Source: Campanula takesimana
Taxonomy: Eukaryota; Streptophyta; Magnoliopsida; Asterales; Campanulaceae
Assembly: GCA_026119855.1 (NCBI GenBank)
Contig: JAOWBW010000044.1
Location: 868,001 to 932,000 of the forward strand
Direction of reading: 5' to 3'
DNA: 64,000 nt
Below, piece by piece: positions 43,109-53,010 of the stretch; position 1 is the first letter of the stretch, and every line of letters starts with the position of its first letter. The notes under the pieces are model-generated. The model worked only from the letters and a program-made list of their open reading frames with translations. It did not search any database and had not been told where the DNA came from. The position numbers and the translations under genes were made by a program.

Positions 43109-44110
43109 CCCATCCCAATGGACATTCTGTACACGTCAATTTTAGCCAGTCCTTTTGTTAAGCAGTCGGCTAAATTCAAATTTGTCCAAATATAGTCAAC
43201 AATTATAATTCCATCTTTGATAAGTCCTTGCACATAACTATGTCTTAAACTTATGTGTCTTGACTTACCATTATAAACATAACTATAAGCTTTTGCCAAA
43301 TTCGATGCACTATCACAATGTATAACAATTAGTGATATTGGCTTTGACAACAAAGGTATCTCATACAGAAGATTTCTTAGCCACTCGGCTTCTTTTCCTG
43401 CTGAAGCTAATGCTATAAATTTTGAATCCATGGTTGAATCTGTGATGCAAGTTTATTTCTTGGATACCCAAGTAGGAATACCCATCCACTTGTTGAAGAA
43501 TTATCTTCTTCATTATTTATCCAACTAGCATCAGAATATCCCTCTAAAAGTGGAGGATCACTTTTATAAGTTAAACCATGATCAATGGTTCTCTTTAAAT
43601 ACTTTAGTACATGATATATCGCATGCCAGTGAGATTGACTTGGATTACTTGTGTACCTGCTTAACTTTCCTACCGCAAAAGCGATATCAGGCCTTGTACT
43701 TGTCATAGCGTACATCAATCATCCTATGGCCCTTTCATATTCAATTTGTGAAATTGCCTTGCCTTCGTTTGGTCTAAACTTCAAACTAGGGTCAATAGGA
43801 GTACTTGCCGGAGAACATTCAAAATAATTAAACCTTTTGGGCACTTTCTCAATATAATGAGATTGTGTAAAGTTAATTTTTCATTCTCCATTTTTATCCT
43901 AATTCCAAGGATAACATCCGCTTCTCCCATATCTTTCATAGAAAACTTAGATAATAAGAACGATTTAGTTTCTTCAACTTGTTTTATGTCCGTTCCAAAA
44001 ATCAACATATCATCGACATATAAGCAAATTATGACACCTCTATTAGTATCATCAAACTTGCTATATACACATTTTTCCGATTCGTTTAACTTGAAACCAT
44101 TGGACAACAC
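43109..44110 (-). pseudogene. pol: Cop2: copia pol fragment (RT and RNase H)
   Basis: Read on the minus strand from 44110: RT with CLYVDDMLIFGTD and FSMKDMGEADVILGI, then STRPDIAFAVGKLSRY, EGYSDASWINNEEDNSST, MDSKFIALASAGKEAEWL and a C-terminal DCLTKGL. Several frameshifts break it. It is truncated by the Tat-C LTR at 43108 and the Tat-F LTR at 44111. It is from a different copia group than Cop1 and is the oldest layer visible. Confidence 0.88.
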
Positions 44111-45046
44111 TGTAGATACCCGGGGGAGCCACCACCACCTGGCTAGAGCGGTGGGTTATCCTATGATGTCTATTTTAGGTTTTAGTGGTTTAGAGTCGTC
44201 ACCTATGTTTTTAATGGAACATAAGAAAAACCTAATATTAAGCCTATGTTTTGATACGAAAACCAGATATTCTTGTTATGAGATTCGGGGATTAGATTAC
44301 GATATGAGAAGTACTTAAACACCCATCTCACCCAACTAAAGTTGGTCTTGCTTGTTCGTAGTCTACATAAAAATTGTTCTTCCTATTCTTTGATAATGAT
44401 AAAAGGGGTTAAATAAGGGGGGTTTGAATGTGGGGAGATAACTCGTTAACCAACTTTAATGTAGGGAAGTGATCTTTGGTGTCATGTCCCAAGATGTTTT
44501 GGGTGATTGCACACTTGATTTAAAAAGTGAGAGAAGAGATGAAGATAAGAAAAGTAGAGGGAAGAAGAGAGATGAAGATTTCCTAAACTTTAAGAGTCTT
44601 CAAGAGCTTCTTTAGAGAAAGTACTCAAAATGCCTTAAAGTTTTAGTATAGTTTTGTTATCATAAAAAGTCCCCCTTTTCAATGGTGAATTAGAGGGGTT
44701 TATATAGGTGTAAAACAGACGTTTTTGGTGCCAAAACGAAGTCACAAAGATAAATTTCCCGGGCAAAATCATGTAAAATGAGCAAGCGAGGGATTTTTGG
44801 ACAGAATCTGTAACTGACGCCCAGATGCGTGCGCCTCCTGCCTTGAGGGCGGGATGCGCGCACATCTAACCTATAGTGGCGGAGGCGCGTGACTTTGAAA
44901 TGGATTTTTTGATAGAATGGACTAGAAAGTCTGCACTGTTATTCAGTTTAGTACCTGGACTTAACAGAGTCAGTCAGGAACTTAACGAAAGTAACAGAAA
45001 CTAACGAGAAACACTTAAAATAGGAAGAAACACAAAATCAAATGCG
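44111..45046 (-). repeat. Tat-F: truncated Tat LTR
   Basis: TGTAGATACCCG start and similarity to the Tat-A/B LTRs over the whole stretch, including the minus TATA box (tttatatagg near 44696-44706) and the GC triplet (44823-44897). It stops before the expected GGGTGTCTACA end because Tat-D inserted at 45047. Whether an internal region follows Tat-D is not visible. Confidence 0.85.
44823..44897. promoter_or_regulatory. GC cassette, triplet in Tat-F LTR
   Basis: Motifs at about 44823 (agatgcgtgcgcctcc), 44851 (gggatgcgcgcacatct) and 44881 (ggaggcgcgtgactttg), spaced 28-30 bp. More decayed (CpG to TpG) than in Tat-A or B. Confidence 0.6.
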
Positions 45047-45344
45047 TGTGAATACCCCTATCCGAATGTGGGTGACGCACGGGAAGTCTTTCTTTTATTT
45101 ATCTTTATTTTTATGTTTTCTATGGGATTAGGTATTCATGTTGGCATTTAACTTATTATGAGTCGCCACGTTGTTTTTATCAAGCTAAAACATTGATAAA
45201 CAGCTAACAGAGAGGGTTCGGGGGTCAAGTTACGACAAGAGAAGAATATCAAGTTATCACTCCTATCGCCCGATAGATCGGACTTTCTATCATGATGAAT
45301 GTGTTAGTAGTGTGTTAGTTATTGAGACCGGATCTGAAGATTGC

Positions 45345-45383
45345 CTACGTTACTCTCGTGATGAGAAGTTCAGGTCGACGTAG
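45345..45383 (-). other. HP2 hairpin inside Tat-D LTR
   Basis: Outer CTACG (45345-45349) with CGTAG (45379-45383), inner TCTC (45354-45357) with GAGA (45363-45366). The flanking words (gattgcctacgtt, ttcaggtc, cgtagttc) match Tat-A, where the hairpin is in the 3' UTR. Confidence 0.6.
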
Positions 45384-46033
45384 TTCGTAGATAATCGGAA
45401 TAGAGAGAAGAAGAGGTATCATGCATAATGATGGGGGAGGAGAAAGAATCATACAAGATGATCACATCCAAGAATAATGATTTTATACCATTAATACGAT
45501 CAATGTGTATTCGTCATATTCATCATGGGAGAGTTATTGATCATGGGAATAATTACCTATAGTTTAGGGTTTAGAAGTAGTTCCTAGATCTCGTGGATCA
45601 TCATCGGCTATGCATATGAATAGAGATTACATTTATAGATCTAACAGGTTAAATCTAGCATAGTAATAAGAACATCATGAAACATGTATGAAATAACACA
45701 TAATCATGAAGATCACTGCCCTAGATATAGAGCATATTATGAATTCTAGCAAGAACATGAAGAACACGTTATGAATCACATGAATATAGGTGTCTAAACA
45801 TAATGAAACTAGCATAAATCAGATCTAAGCTAAGAAAACATGTAGAATTCTCACCAATCTTGACAAGAACGACGTCAAATCTCTTGCGCGGATTCACCGT
45901 ACCTTTGGGATTGCTAGAAAGGCTTAGAGAGAGAGTTATGTCTGCAGTTTAGACTATAGAACTCAGGGGAGAGAATTGTGTGTCGAAATTATGAACTAAG
46001 GTCACCTATTTATAGGGTTTCTGACCAGGAGGA

Positions 46034-46077
46034 AGTGGCCGCCCGGCCTAACCTAGACTGGCCGCCCGGCCGGTCCC
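46034..46077. promoter_or_regulatory. GC cassette in Tat-D LTR: pair of TGGCCGCCCGGCC
   Basis: agtggccgcccggcctaacc at 46034 and actggccgcccggccggtcc at 46057, spaced 23 bp, about 20-60 bp upstream of the TATA box on the minus strand. Confidence 0.65.
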
Positions 46078-46295
46078 AGTGTTTGGCTCGGTTCCCAATG
46101 CTCTAATCAGCTTGGACTCTTAGAGGATGATTAGATAACGTCTATCTTTGCGCTTCATCCGATTAGGTCATCAATATCTATTTATCTGGGCTTTTTGGGA
46201 AATCCTGGATAAGTCCTACGCAGCTTGTAAATACCTGGGAGGTCCTTGTGAGTTCTAGAATTCCTAATAACTCATTTTTAGGTTAGGTACTAACA

Positions 46296-46308
46296 GTAGC
46301 CCCTCGGC
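46296..46308 (-). other. Tat-D polypurine tract
   Basis: Plus strand gtagcccctcggc, so GCCGAGGGGCTAC in element sense, next to the LTR. Confidence 0.75.
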
Positions 46309-46744
46309 GACGCTTCTTGTAAGGCATGGAGGGTCATCGATTAAGAGAAGGAACCAATCTAAAATATGAGTTCCAAATCGAGGGAGGAGTGCGAAAGAAG
46401 GTGACCAAGTTGGTCGAGTGGCTGAACCTTTGTCAGGCTACCTACATATCCAAATGGAATCAAGCCAATCGTAGTTCAAGAACTGGGGGAGAAAGAAACG
46501 AGACATCATCTTTTCGCAGGGAATAGACAGACATTCGCAAAATAATAAATTCGCGTGGACCTTACTGGGGAAAAGGAAAAGAAATGAAACATCCGATTCT
46601 GGCTGGGGATAACCATCCTACAGACACTATGAAGTCTGGATAATCGTGAGCAATAAAGTCGTTGCAGATGGACTCTATTGGGGAAAAGAAGAAAGGCCAT
46701 ACGCGCGGTACGACAAGAAGCTTTAAGAATCGAAAACAGATTTA
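46309..46744. other. Tat-D 3' UTR, no gene
   Basis: Purine-rich plus strand. A 66-codon frame at 46326-46526 has no recognisable feature, and I do not call it a gene. Confidence 0.4.
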
Positions 46745-46789
46745 GGAATGGATTCTAACTTCCTATAGAGCGCACATAATCGCATAATT

Positions 46790-47015
46790 TCTTGACAAAC
46801 TATGGTACCTAGCGAGGTATAGTCCTCAGGATCGCGGAGTTTAGTAAATGGTAACTTTTCTTGATAAACTGATGTGCCTAGTGAGGTATAGTCCTCAGGA
46901 TTCACAGAATTTTTTGTAAACTATGGTGCCTAGCGAGGTATAGTCCTCAGGATTCGCAGAAATTTTTGTAAACTACGGTGCCTAGCGAGGTATAGTCCTC
47001 AGGATTCGCAGAATA
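46790..47015. repeat. 52-bp tandem repeat, four copies, each with a stem-loop
   Basis: The word cctagcgaggtatagtcctc recurs near 46808, 46877 (one change), 46929 and 46981, steps of 69, 52 and 52 bp. Each can fold as CCT-GAGG / CCTC-AGG with a small bulge. Confidence 0.85.
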
Positions 47016-47241
47016 CAGTAACGCCGATTGTCAAGAGCTCGCACGGGCTACACCAAATAATTCTCTCAATAGGAGGGGTTTATGGATGATCCGACCTCTA
47101 ATTATAAATTGTTTTTTAGAATTTTGGAGGCCTTCCAGGCCAGGTTTTGGTCAAACTATGGTTGAATTTGGTTAAGGGTGCTATTTTTAGATTAAAAATA
47201 AGTCGAGGGGCTAAATTACAAATTCTGGCGCCTGGGGGAAT

Positions 47242-47368
47242 AACTGGCCGCGTGGCCAGTCCTTCTGATTGGCTGGAATTCGTTGACGAGGATCGCTGAT
47301 AGGCACGCGAGATGGAGAGCTGAGATCGTGCCAAGTCGCCTGGAGACACTGGCCGCGCGGCTAGTCCC
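47242..47368. promoter_or_regulatory. GC cassette upstream of Tat-D PMD gene
   Basis: actggccgcgtggccagtcc at about 47243 and actggccgcgcggctagtcc at about 47348. Same motif type as the Tat-D LTR (GGCCGCSYGGCC), 105 bp apart, and 106 bp before the likely ATG at 47474. Confidence 0.55.
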
Positions 47369-47473
47369 TTCGCCGGATAGACCCACAAACAGCCGCCGGC
47401 TGTTGTTTTCTTCTTCACTTTTTCTTCCTTCTTTGTCGATTATTTTGAGATTTTTTTTTTCTATTATTGGGAT

Positions 47474-48250
47474 GGATATTGAATATATTTTTGGCGCGGG
47501 GAAACCGTATGAGCAAGGTGGTGGTGCAGGGCCATAATTTGAGCAAGGTGGAGGTGCGGGGCCACAATTTGAACAAGGTGAAGGTGCGGGGCAGCATCAA
47601 CAATGGGCGTGGATGACTTCTCGAAACTTCCGTCCCGACGAGTGGCATTTCATGATGGGGCAACACTTCGACTTGTATGTGGGTGCTGACAAGCATTGGT
47701 CTGGCGGGAGACTGGTGGAGACTAAGGAGGTAACGATATCGCTTCATTGCTTGGGTATTTTTATGTCTTTTATTTCATACTTGTTGTATTACTTTAAGAG
47801 TGCGTTAAATTAAATTAATCGTTCGTGATTATTTAATTTTCTGAGATTTCTTGATTATTTTGGGGATGGCAAATATATGCGCAAATAGATAAAATAAAGC
47901 ATGCATGTATACTTCAATTATAACACTTAGCATATAATTGGTATTTACTTGCTAGTTGGTAACGTACCTTTGCTGTGTTTACCTGCAGAGGATGAAATCT
48001 TGCGGGTCCATGAGGGCGGTGGCAGAGATGTGGCAGAGATTGCCGCCGGCTGGTGCGGTGAAGGAGAGGATCCGGGCTTTGGGCTTCGGTCCATTTTTTG
48101 ATGCGGTACAGGCCGTAAAGGGGACCCAGAAGGTGATGGATCTGGTTGAGGTGATGAGGGAGTATTGGTGGGACACTACCCACACATTCCATTTTAGTTG
48201 GGGAGAGGTGACCCTTACTCCCACAGACTTCGCTGCTATTACGGGGCTCA
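47474..48250 (+). pseudogene. Antisense PMD gene of Tat-D, 5' part
   Basis: Exon 1 from ATG 47474 (MDIEYIFGAGKPYEQGGGAG) contains a repeated EQGGGAGP unit, one copy of which has a TAA, then WMTSRNFRPDEWHFMMGQHFD, and ends at a gtaacg donor near 47730. Exon 2 starts after ctgcag near 47988: the PMD core WWDTTHTFHFSWGEVTLTPTDFAAITGL. It is cut after 48250 by the E solo LTR and resumes at 51070. The core is very close to that of the Tat-A PMD. Confidence 0.82.
48246..48250. repeat. Target site duplication of E solo LTR (GCTCA)
   Basis: GCTCA at 48246-48250 and 51065-51069, directly flanking TGTCGCGACC and GTCGTGACA ends. Confidence 0.95.
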
Positions 48251-51064
48251 TGTCGCGACCCCGAACCCGCGGGTCCGGAATACGCGAGCTGGACGTCGAC
48301 TTAAAACCAAAACTCTAAAATATAGAAGTTAAAAATTCCATTTTGAACCAAAAGATGATAACACAAGGTTTTACAAATCCAAGTTTAAATCAACAAAGTA
48401 CATCTAACATAAGCTCCACAGCTTATACCCAAAAGAATAAAATATACAATTCTTAATGACGTCAATAATGGTAAAACTATCCCCAAAAGGTTATACATTT
48501 AAATAATGTAAACCGATCCATAACAACCTGCCCCAAAATCTCAATCCTCTCGACGTCCTCCTCGATCCGCGAATCCTAATCCTTTTCCTCCTGGGGGGGG
48601 GGGGGTTAAGGAAAAACAAAGATGGAAATAAACGGGGTGAGATAAAATCTCAGTAAGTTACTAATGCAACTACATGACATGTTATAATGCAATAAGCAAT
48701 AAACAATGATAAATATCACATAGCATGTAACACTTAACAGTCAACAGATAGCAGCGGAAAGTAAACACATAACAAAGGATATTAGCCAAGGTTTCCCAAC
48801 TGATAGAACCAATTAAAGGATCGCTGCGCAGCTTCAACAATCAACCAATCCGTATCTTCACAATAGCATAAAAGCCGAAGAGAAAACCCCGGTCAGAAGC
48901 GACCAATCAACCCATCAATCAAACAAACCATCTTCATAGTAGCATAAAAGCTGAAGAGAAACCCGGTACCGGAACCAATAACAATGTAAAGTGCCACAAG
49001 GGGCGGGAGCCATGCCACAAAGTCATGCTCCAAAACGATTAGCTAGAATACCCACAACGGAGCTAGATCATCCCAACCAAGGCCAATCTGGATGAGGACA
49101 GAAGGACCAATGGGCGATGCTATACTGGAAGTGGCTCGTGCCATTATAGCATTATCCATTGCCTGACTCGATACACAATTTAACCAGCTGGACTTTCAAT
49201 AATGCTAAGTAATGAATACTAGCTTTATAAACATCAAAAGGGTTCCAAAGTAGGGAACCGCACCAATTAATCATCATAAAAGATGCAAATGATTACTCAA
49301 GAAGAGTTCAACAACAATAAACACAAGGAGTTTCTCATAAAAGAGTCCAACAACATTGACCATTAAAGCATAATGATTCTAAGATAAGGCACGTACCAAA
49401 TACATCCTAAATATGATACCCACAAGTTAATCACAAAGAGCACAACCCAAACGGTCGCTCACAAATGGCACAATGACTATTACCAAAATGACCCTAAACA
49501 ATTACTTATAAAGATATACTAGGACTATGAACTCAACCATCTCATCACACCTGGAATTCCAAAGTAGGAAATCAGAATGAATACACCTTAAGGTTAATCA
49601 AATCGTAAGTACCCAATCGCCAATTCACGCTTTACCTCCGTCCATAACGAACCAATTCTAAACACCCCAAACGAATCCAAAAGGTTACCCTTATTAGAAC
49701 ATGATCACGACCGGACTAAACCCTACACTTTAGTGTTCCAAAACAACCCTCTAGGTACTATAGGATATCACCTAAAACCTAGACCAAGTCTTATTCTAAA
49801 ATCAATCCGATCAGTAAAATAACTTTCAATTAAAGGGTCTCAAAGTATGAAATCCTCACTTATATCACAAAGATGATCATAACAACTCAATAAAGTCACT
49901 CAATTGGATTTACAAAACATGTTCACAATGGATCGATACAACTCCTCTTAACCTCAAACACCCAATAAAATCCCGAAGTATAAAACTTATAACTTAACTG
50001 AACAACCTATACCATCTTCTAGTACTTGAAGAGAGCTTCGAAACGATAGTTTACACGCCTAAAACGGAGTCCGGATGAGAAAGTTATGGCCTCCGGAAGA
50101 TCGAACGAAAAACGGACAAACTGGAAAAAGAGGGGTGCGCGCGCCTCCCTAAAAAGGGGTGCACGCGCCTCCCTAGATCAGAAGGCTGCGTTTTTGAATC
50201 AGAAAAGGGTGCGCACGCCTCCCAAAACATGGTGCGCACGCCTCCTTGCCCGGAGGGACGAAATCCGGCCAAAATTCTGGGTTTCTTCCAAAAATCGACC
50301 CAAACTAAAACCAAACCAAAATCTAACACATCCAACAAGTATAACAAGGTACTAGAACAACTTATAAGTCTAAAATGACTCATATAACATCTATTAGACA
50401 ACCTAAACCAAGAGATGATCCAAACACCCAATTCTCCCAAAAAAAATGAATAAATTGCAACTAGGTTCCAAATCAACCAACGAAGCCATATATATCAACT
50501 AGAGTATCAATGGAGTTAAAGATGAACATTTTTAGCATAAATGGGGGAAAAGTAACTTACCCGGATTTTCTCAAAAGTGACGGAACTCGAAATTTCTTGG
50601 CTTCCTACGATCCTATCGACGATCTAAACATGATTCATGTTTTAAGAAATGATAAATAACAAGAGGAAGATGAAGAAAATGAAGAGAGAAGGAAGAGAGA
50701 AAAACTTACCCAAATTCCATGGAAAGAGAGAGAGATATGCTGGGAGAGGGAGATGGAGTGAAAGAGTGAGGGAGGTGAGGGAGGAGAGTAGGGAGGGAAT
50801 AAGGAGAAATGATTTCAAAACTTACACATAGGCCCCTCCCCCTAATACTACCCTTTCAAATAAACTCCCCACTAACAAATAAGACTCAACACTTCTACAC
50901 TAGCACAAATGACCAAAATAAAATGCTAGGCATAATTATTATGAAACATAAAATGCACACATAAATATTTAAATAAATAATAATTTAGATAAATAAATAA
51001 GCAAATAAATAAATAATAATTATTTATTACCAATAAAATAGAGCCTAGTTTTCGGGTCGTGACA
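48251..51064 (-). repeat. E solo LTR (2814 bp)
   Basis: TGTCGCGACCCC to GGGTCGTGACA with a 5-bp duplication and no internal region, so a solo LTR left by recombination between two LTRs. Orientation is from similarity to the E array. It has a poly-G run (about 48592-48605), an (AAAT)n-like AT-rich stretch at 50940-51030, and a GC cassette at 50132-50248. No gene; the frames near 50084-50476 read the cassette. Confidence 0.92.
50132..50248. promoter_or_regulatory. GC cassette in E solo LTR: two pairs of GTGCGCGCGCCTCC
   Basis: Motifs at 50132 (ggggtgcgcgcgcctccct), 50156 (ggggtgcacgcgcctcccta), 50206 (agggtgcgcacgcctccca) and 50230 (tggtgcgcacgcctcctt). Spacing 24, 50 and 24 bp. About 815-930 bp from the LTR start. 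Confidence 0.7.
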
Positions 51065-51069
51065 GCTCA

Positions 51070-52513
51070 TGTTCACGGACGTGGAGCTACCTTTTGATGA
51101 GTCTTTGTCTGCGGACCCAAACCGTCAGGTGGAGTTGATCGGGATGCCGTTGGGCAAGGGTGTGAAGGGAAACGGCTTTGAGGCGGGTCGCTTGAGGACC
51201 TTGGTGGAGGAGGCTATCCGGGATTACGTTGAGGGCGTTCACGACATTCACTGTCTGGTACGGACTATCCTCTGGTACAGCTTGTCACAGACCCTGTTCC
51301 CGAGTGCTGGGACTTTTTATAGGTTTTCTTTGCTGGGTGCTCTGGCTGATCTGGAGCAGGCGAGTCAGGTCTCTTAGGGCGGAGCCGGGCTGGCAGAGAT
51401 GTACCGGGCCCTTGATGTCTGCTCGAGGACTAGTACCTCGTCTTTTGATTATTTCCAGTTCGCTTTTGAGGTATGTGTAATACTTGCTTTTGTTATTCCA
51501 TGTCTGTCTTTTGTTAGAGCTGTATAGACTGAAATACTGCCTTTTTTGCACAGGTGTGGGTCTACGAGCTATTCCATATTGCTCCCTTTGACATACAGGG
51601 GGTCAAGGAGGTCCTGGTTATGAGGTTCTGGGAAAAGAGGAACCGGTTAGAGGGCTGTAGCAAGGCCAGGATGACTCCCGATTTGGGTCTTTTTACCTCG
51701 AGGTTGAGTGGTCAGTTGCATGAGGATTTCCAGTTCTTCCCTTGGTCGGATCTAGTGCTGGCAGGGGTTGGTCAGGCTCAGGATTTCACTGCTTCCCACT
51801 GATTTTTGACGGGGTTAACTGGGGATGCCATGTACCTTGGCGAGAGAGCCTGCAGGCAGCATAGCAGACATCCTATGTTATGGGTCCCGAGTGAGCCTCT
51901 GAGGGATATGCTATATCCGGCTAGGCTGAGGAGGAGCGGGGACTACTGGGCGCGTACTCCGGCCCATTTGTATCAGAGTGGGGCTGATTATGAGTCGTTT
52001 GTGGAGCATATCCTGCTGAGTCCGCAGGTTTTGGCGAGGAGGTAGGCTGGTGCCTATCCGGCTGGCTCGAGTAGAGGAGCTAGATATGGTATGGATATGC
52101 CGCGGTTCTCTGACAGTATTCGGATGCAGCGGGGAGGCGTTGAGGTGGGCTTTGACCTGACTCCCACTGAGGCTGATGAGGTTACTGGGGCTCAACTTCC
52201 TCCTCTTGGAGCTACGGTATATTTCCCTTTGATTTCTGTCTTGCACACGCACACTTTAGACTTGTATCTGAACTTGTGGTTATTCAGGATCTTGGCTGCC
52301 GCTTGTACCTGCCGTCAAGAGGATGTGGTGGTGCTACCGCGCAGAGAGAGGACACATATGGAGGCTGCTTCTTCGTCTCGTGCCCGCAGGAGGTCTGTCA
52401 GAGGTAGCGGCTCGGGAGCCAGTGGATCCCATTATGTGCGGCAGGGAGGCCATGATAATGATAGTGATGATGAGGAGGAGGATGTTGATATTGATGATTC
52501 TGACTCGGACTAG
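51070..52513 (+). pseudogene. Antisense PMD gene of Tat-D, 3' part
   Basis: Continues exon 2: ELPFDESLSADPNRQVELIG, HDIHCLVRTILWYSLSQTLF, a TAG at about 51376, then a gtatgt donor near 51470 and acceptor tttgcacag near 51554. Exon 3 has VWVYELFHIAPFDIQGVKEV, MYLGERACRQHS and SGADYESFVEHILLSP, with TGA and TAG stops. The last part is SR/Gly-rich and ends in DDEEEDVDIDDSDSD at 52513. The Tat-A PMD has the same acidic end. Stops make it non-functional. Confidence 0.8.
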
Positions 52514-52810
52514 GTGTAGCCCTTGTCCCTGCATTTGTTAGGAGGAGAGAGAGAGAGGAGAAACAAACAGATACATTTATGTACGATATTTTTATTTGTT
52601 CTTTGTATGTAATTAATTAGTATTTTATTTATATGTCTTTACATTTAGTACAATGCATGAGCCCTAGGGGTAAAACGGGGATTACACACTATCAGGCAGT
52701 TCCACCTTCTTTATTGGACCTCTTTTGTGATTCGGGACCTTCAAAAAGTCTGAGATGGGTCCATTCCAGCATTTAACAGGGACGGACTTGCACATCTGTA
52801 CGGAATGGCT
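52514..52810. other. 3' flank of Tat-D PMD gene
   Basis: A (GA)n run near 52543-52560 and AT-rich sequence; no gene seen. Confidence 0.4.
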
Positions 52811-52862
52811 TATGTGGCCGCGTGGCCAACCATGGGGAAGGACTAGCGGCGCGGCTAATCCC
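52811..52862. promoter_or_regulatory. GC cassette upstream of Tat-D DUF7745-like gene
   Basis: tatgtggccgcgtggccaac at about 52811 and gactagcggcgcggctaatc at about 52841, 30 bp apart. Same motif type as in the Tat-D LTR and before its PMD gene. Confidence 0.55.
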
Positions 52863-53010
52863 TGGTCTGACACGATTTTCGTCAGATTTCTCCCTGTACG
52901 ATCAGGACTTAAACTCTCTACCTTATTTAATCAGCAGTCTCGCAGAGAGACGAGGCAGACAGCAGTTTTTATTTCCTTTGCTCTCGATTTCTATCCTTCC
53001 ACGCCTTTCT

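Larger units (their letters stand above)
45047..46295 (-). repeat. Tat-D 3' LTR (1249 bp)
   Basis: TGTGAATACCCC at the left edge and GGTACTAACA at the right, next to the purine tract. Minus TATA box ctataaatag (46006-46015). A pair of GC motifs at 46034-46077 lies just upstream of it. An HP2 hairpin is at 45345-45383. No gene. Confidence 0.8.

Noticed and set aside
43109..43113. CCCAT after the Tat-C LTR, same as the Tat-B duplication
   Set aside because: Tat-C's left flank is outside the window, and the match to Tat-B's unrelated target site is most likely chance.
46326..46526. 66-codon ORF next to the Tat-D LTR
   Set aside because: No recognisable motif, in the 3' UTR position, and not matched in Tat-A, B or C.
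48592..48605. Poly-G run as a G-quadruplex regulatory element
   Set aside because: It is a single homopolymer that shortens to 7 in LTR2; length variation looks like slippage and possibly sequencing error.
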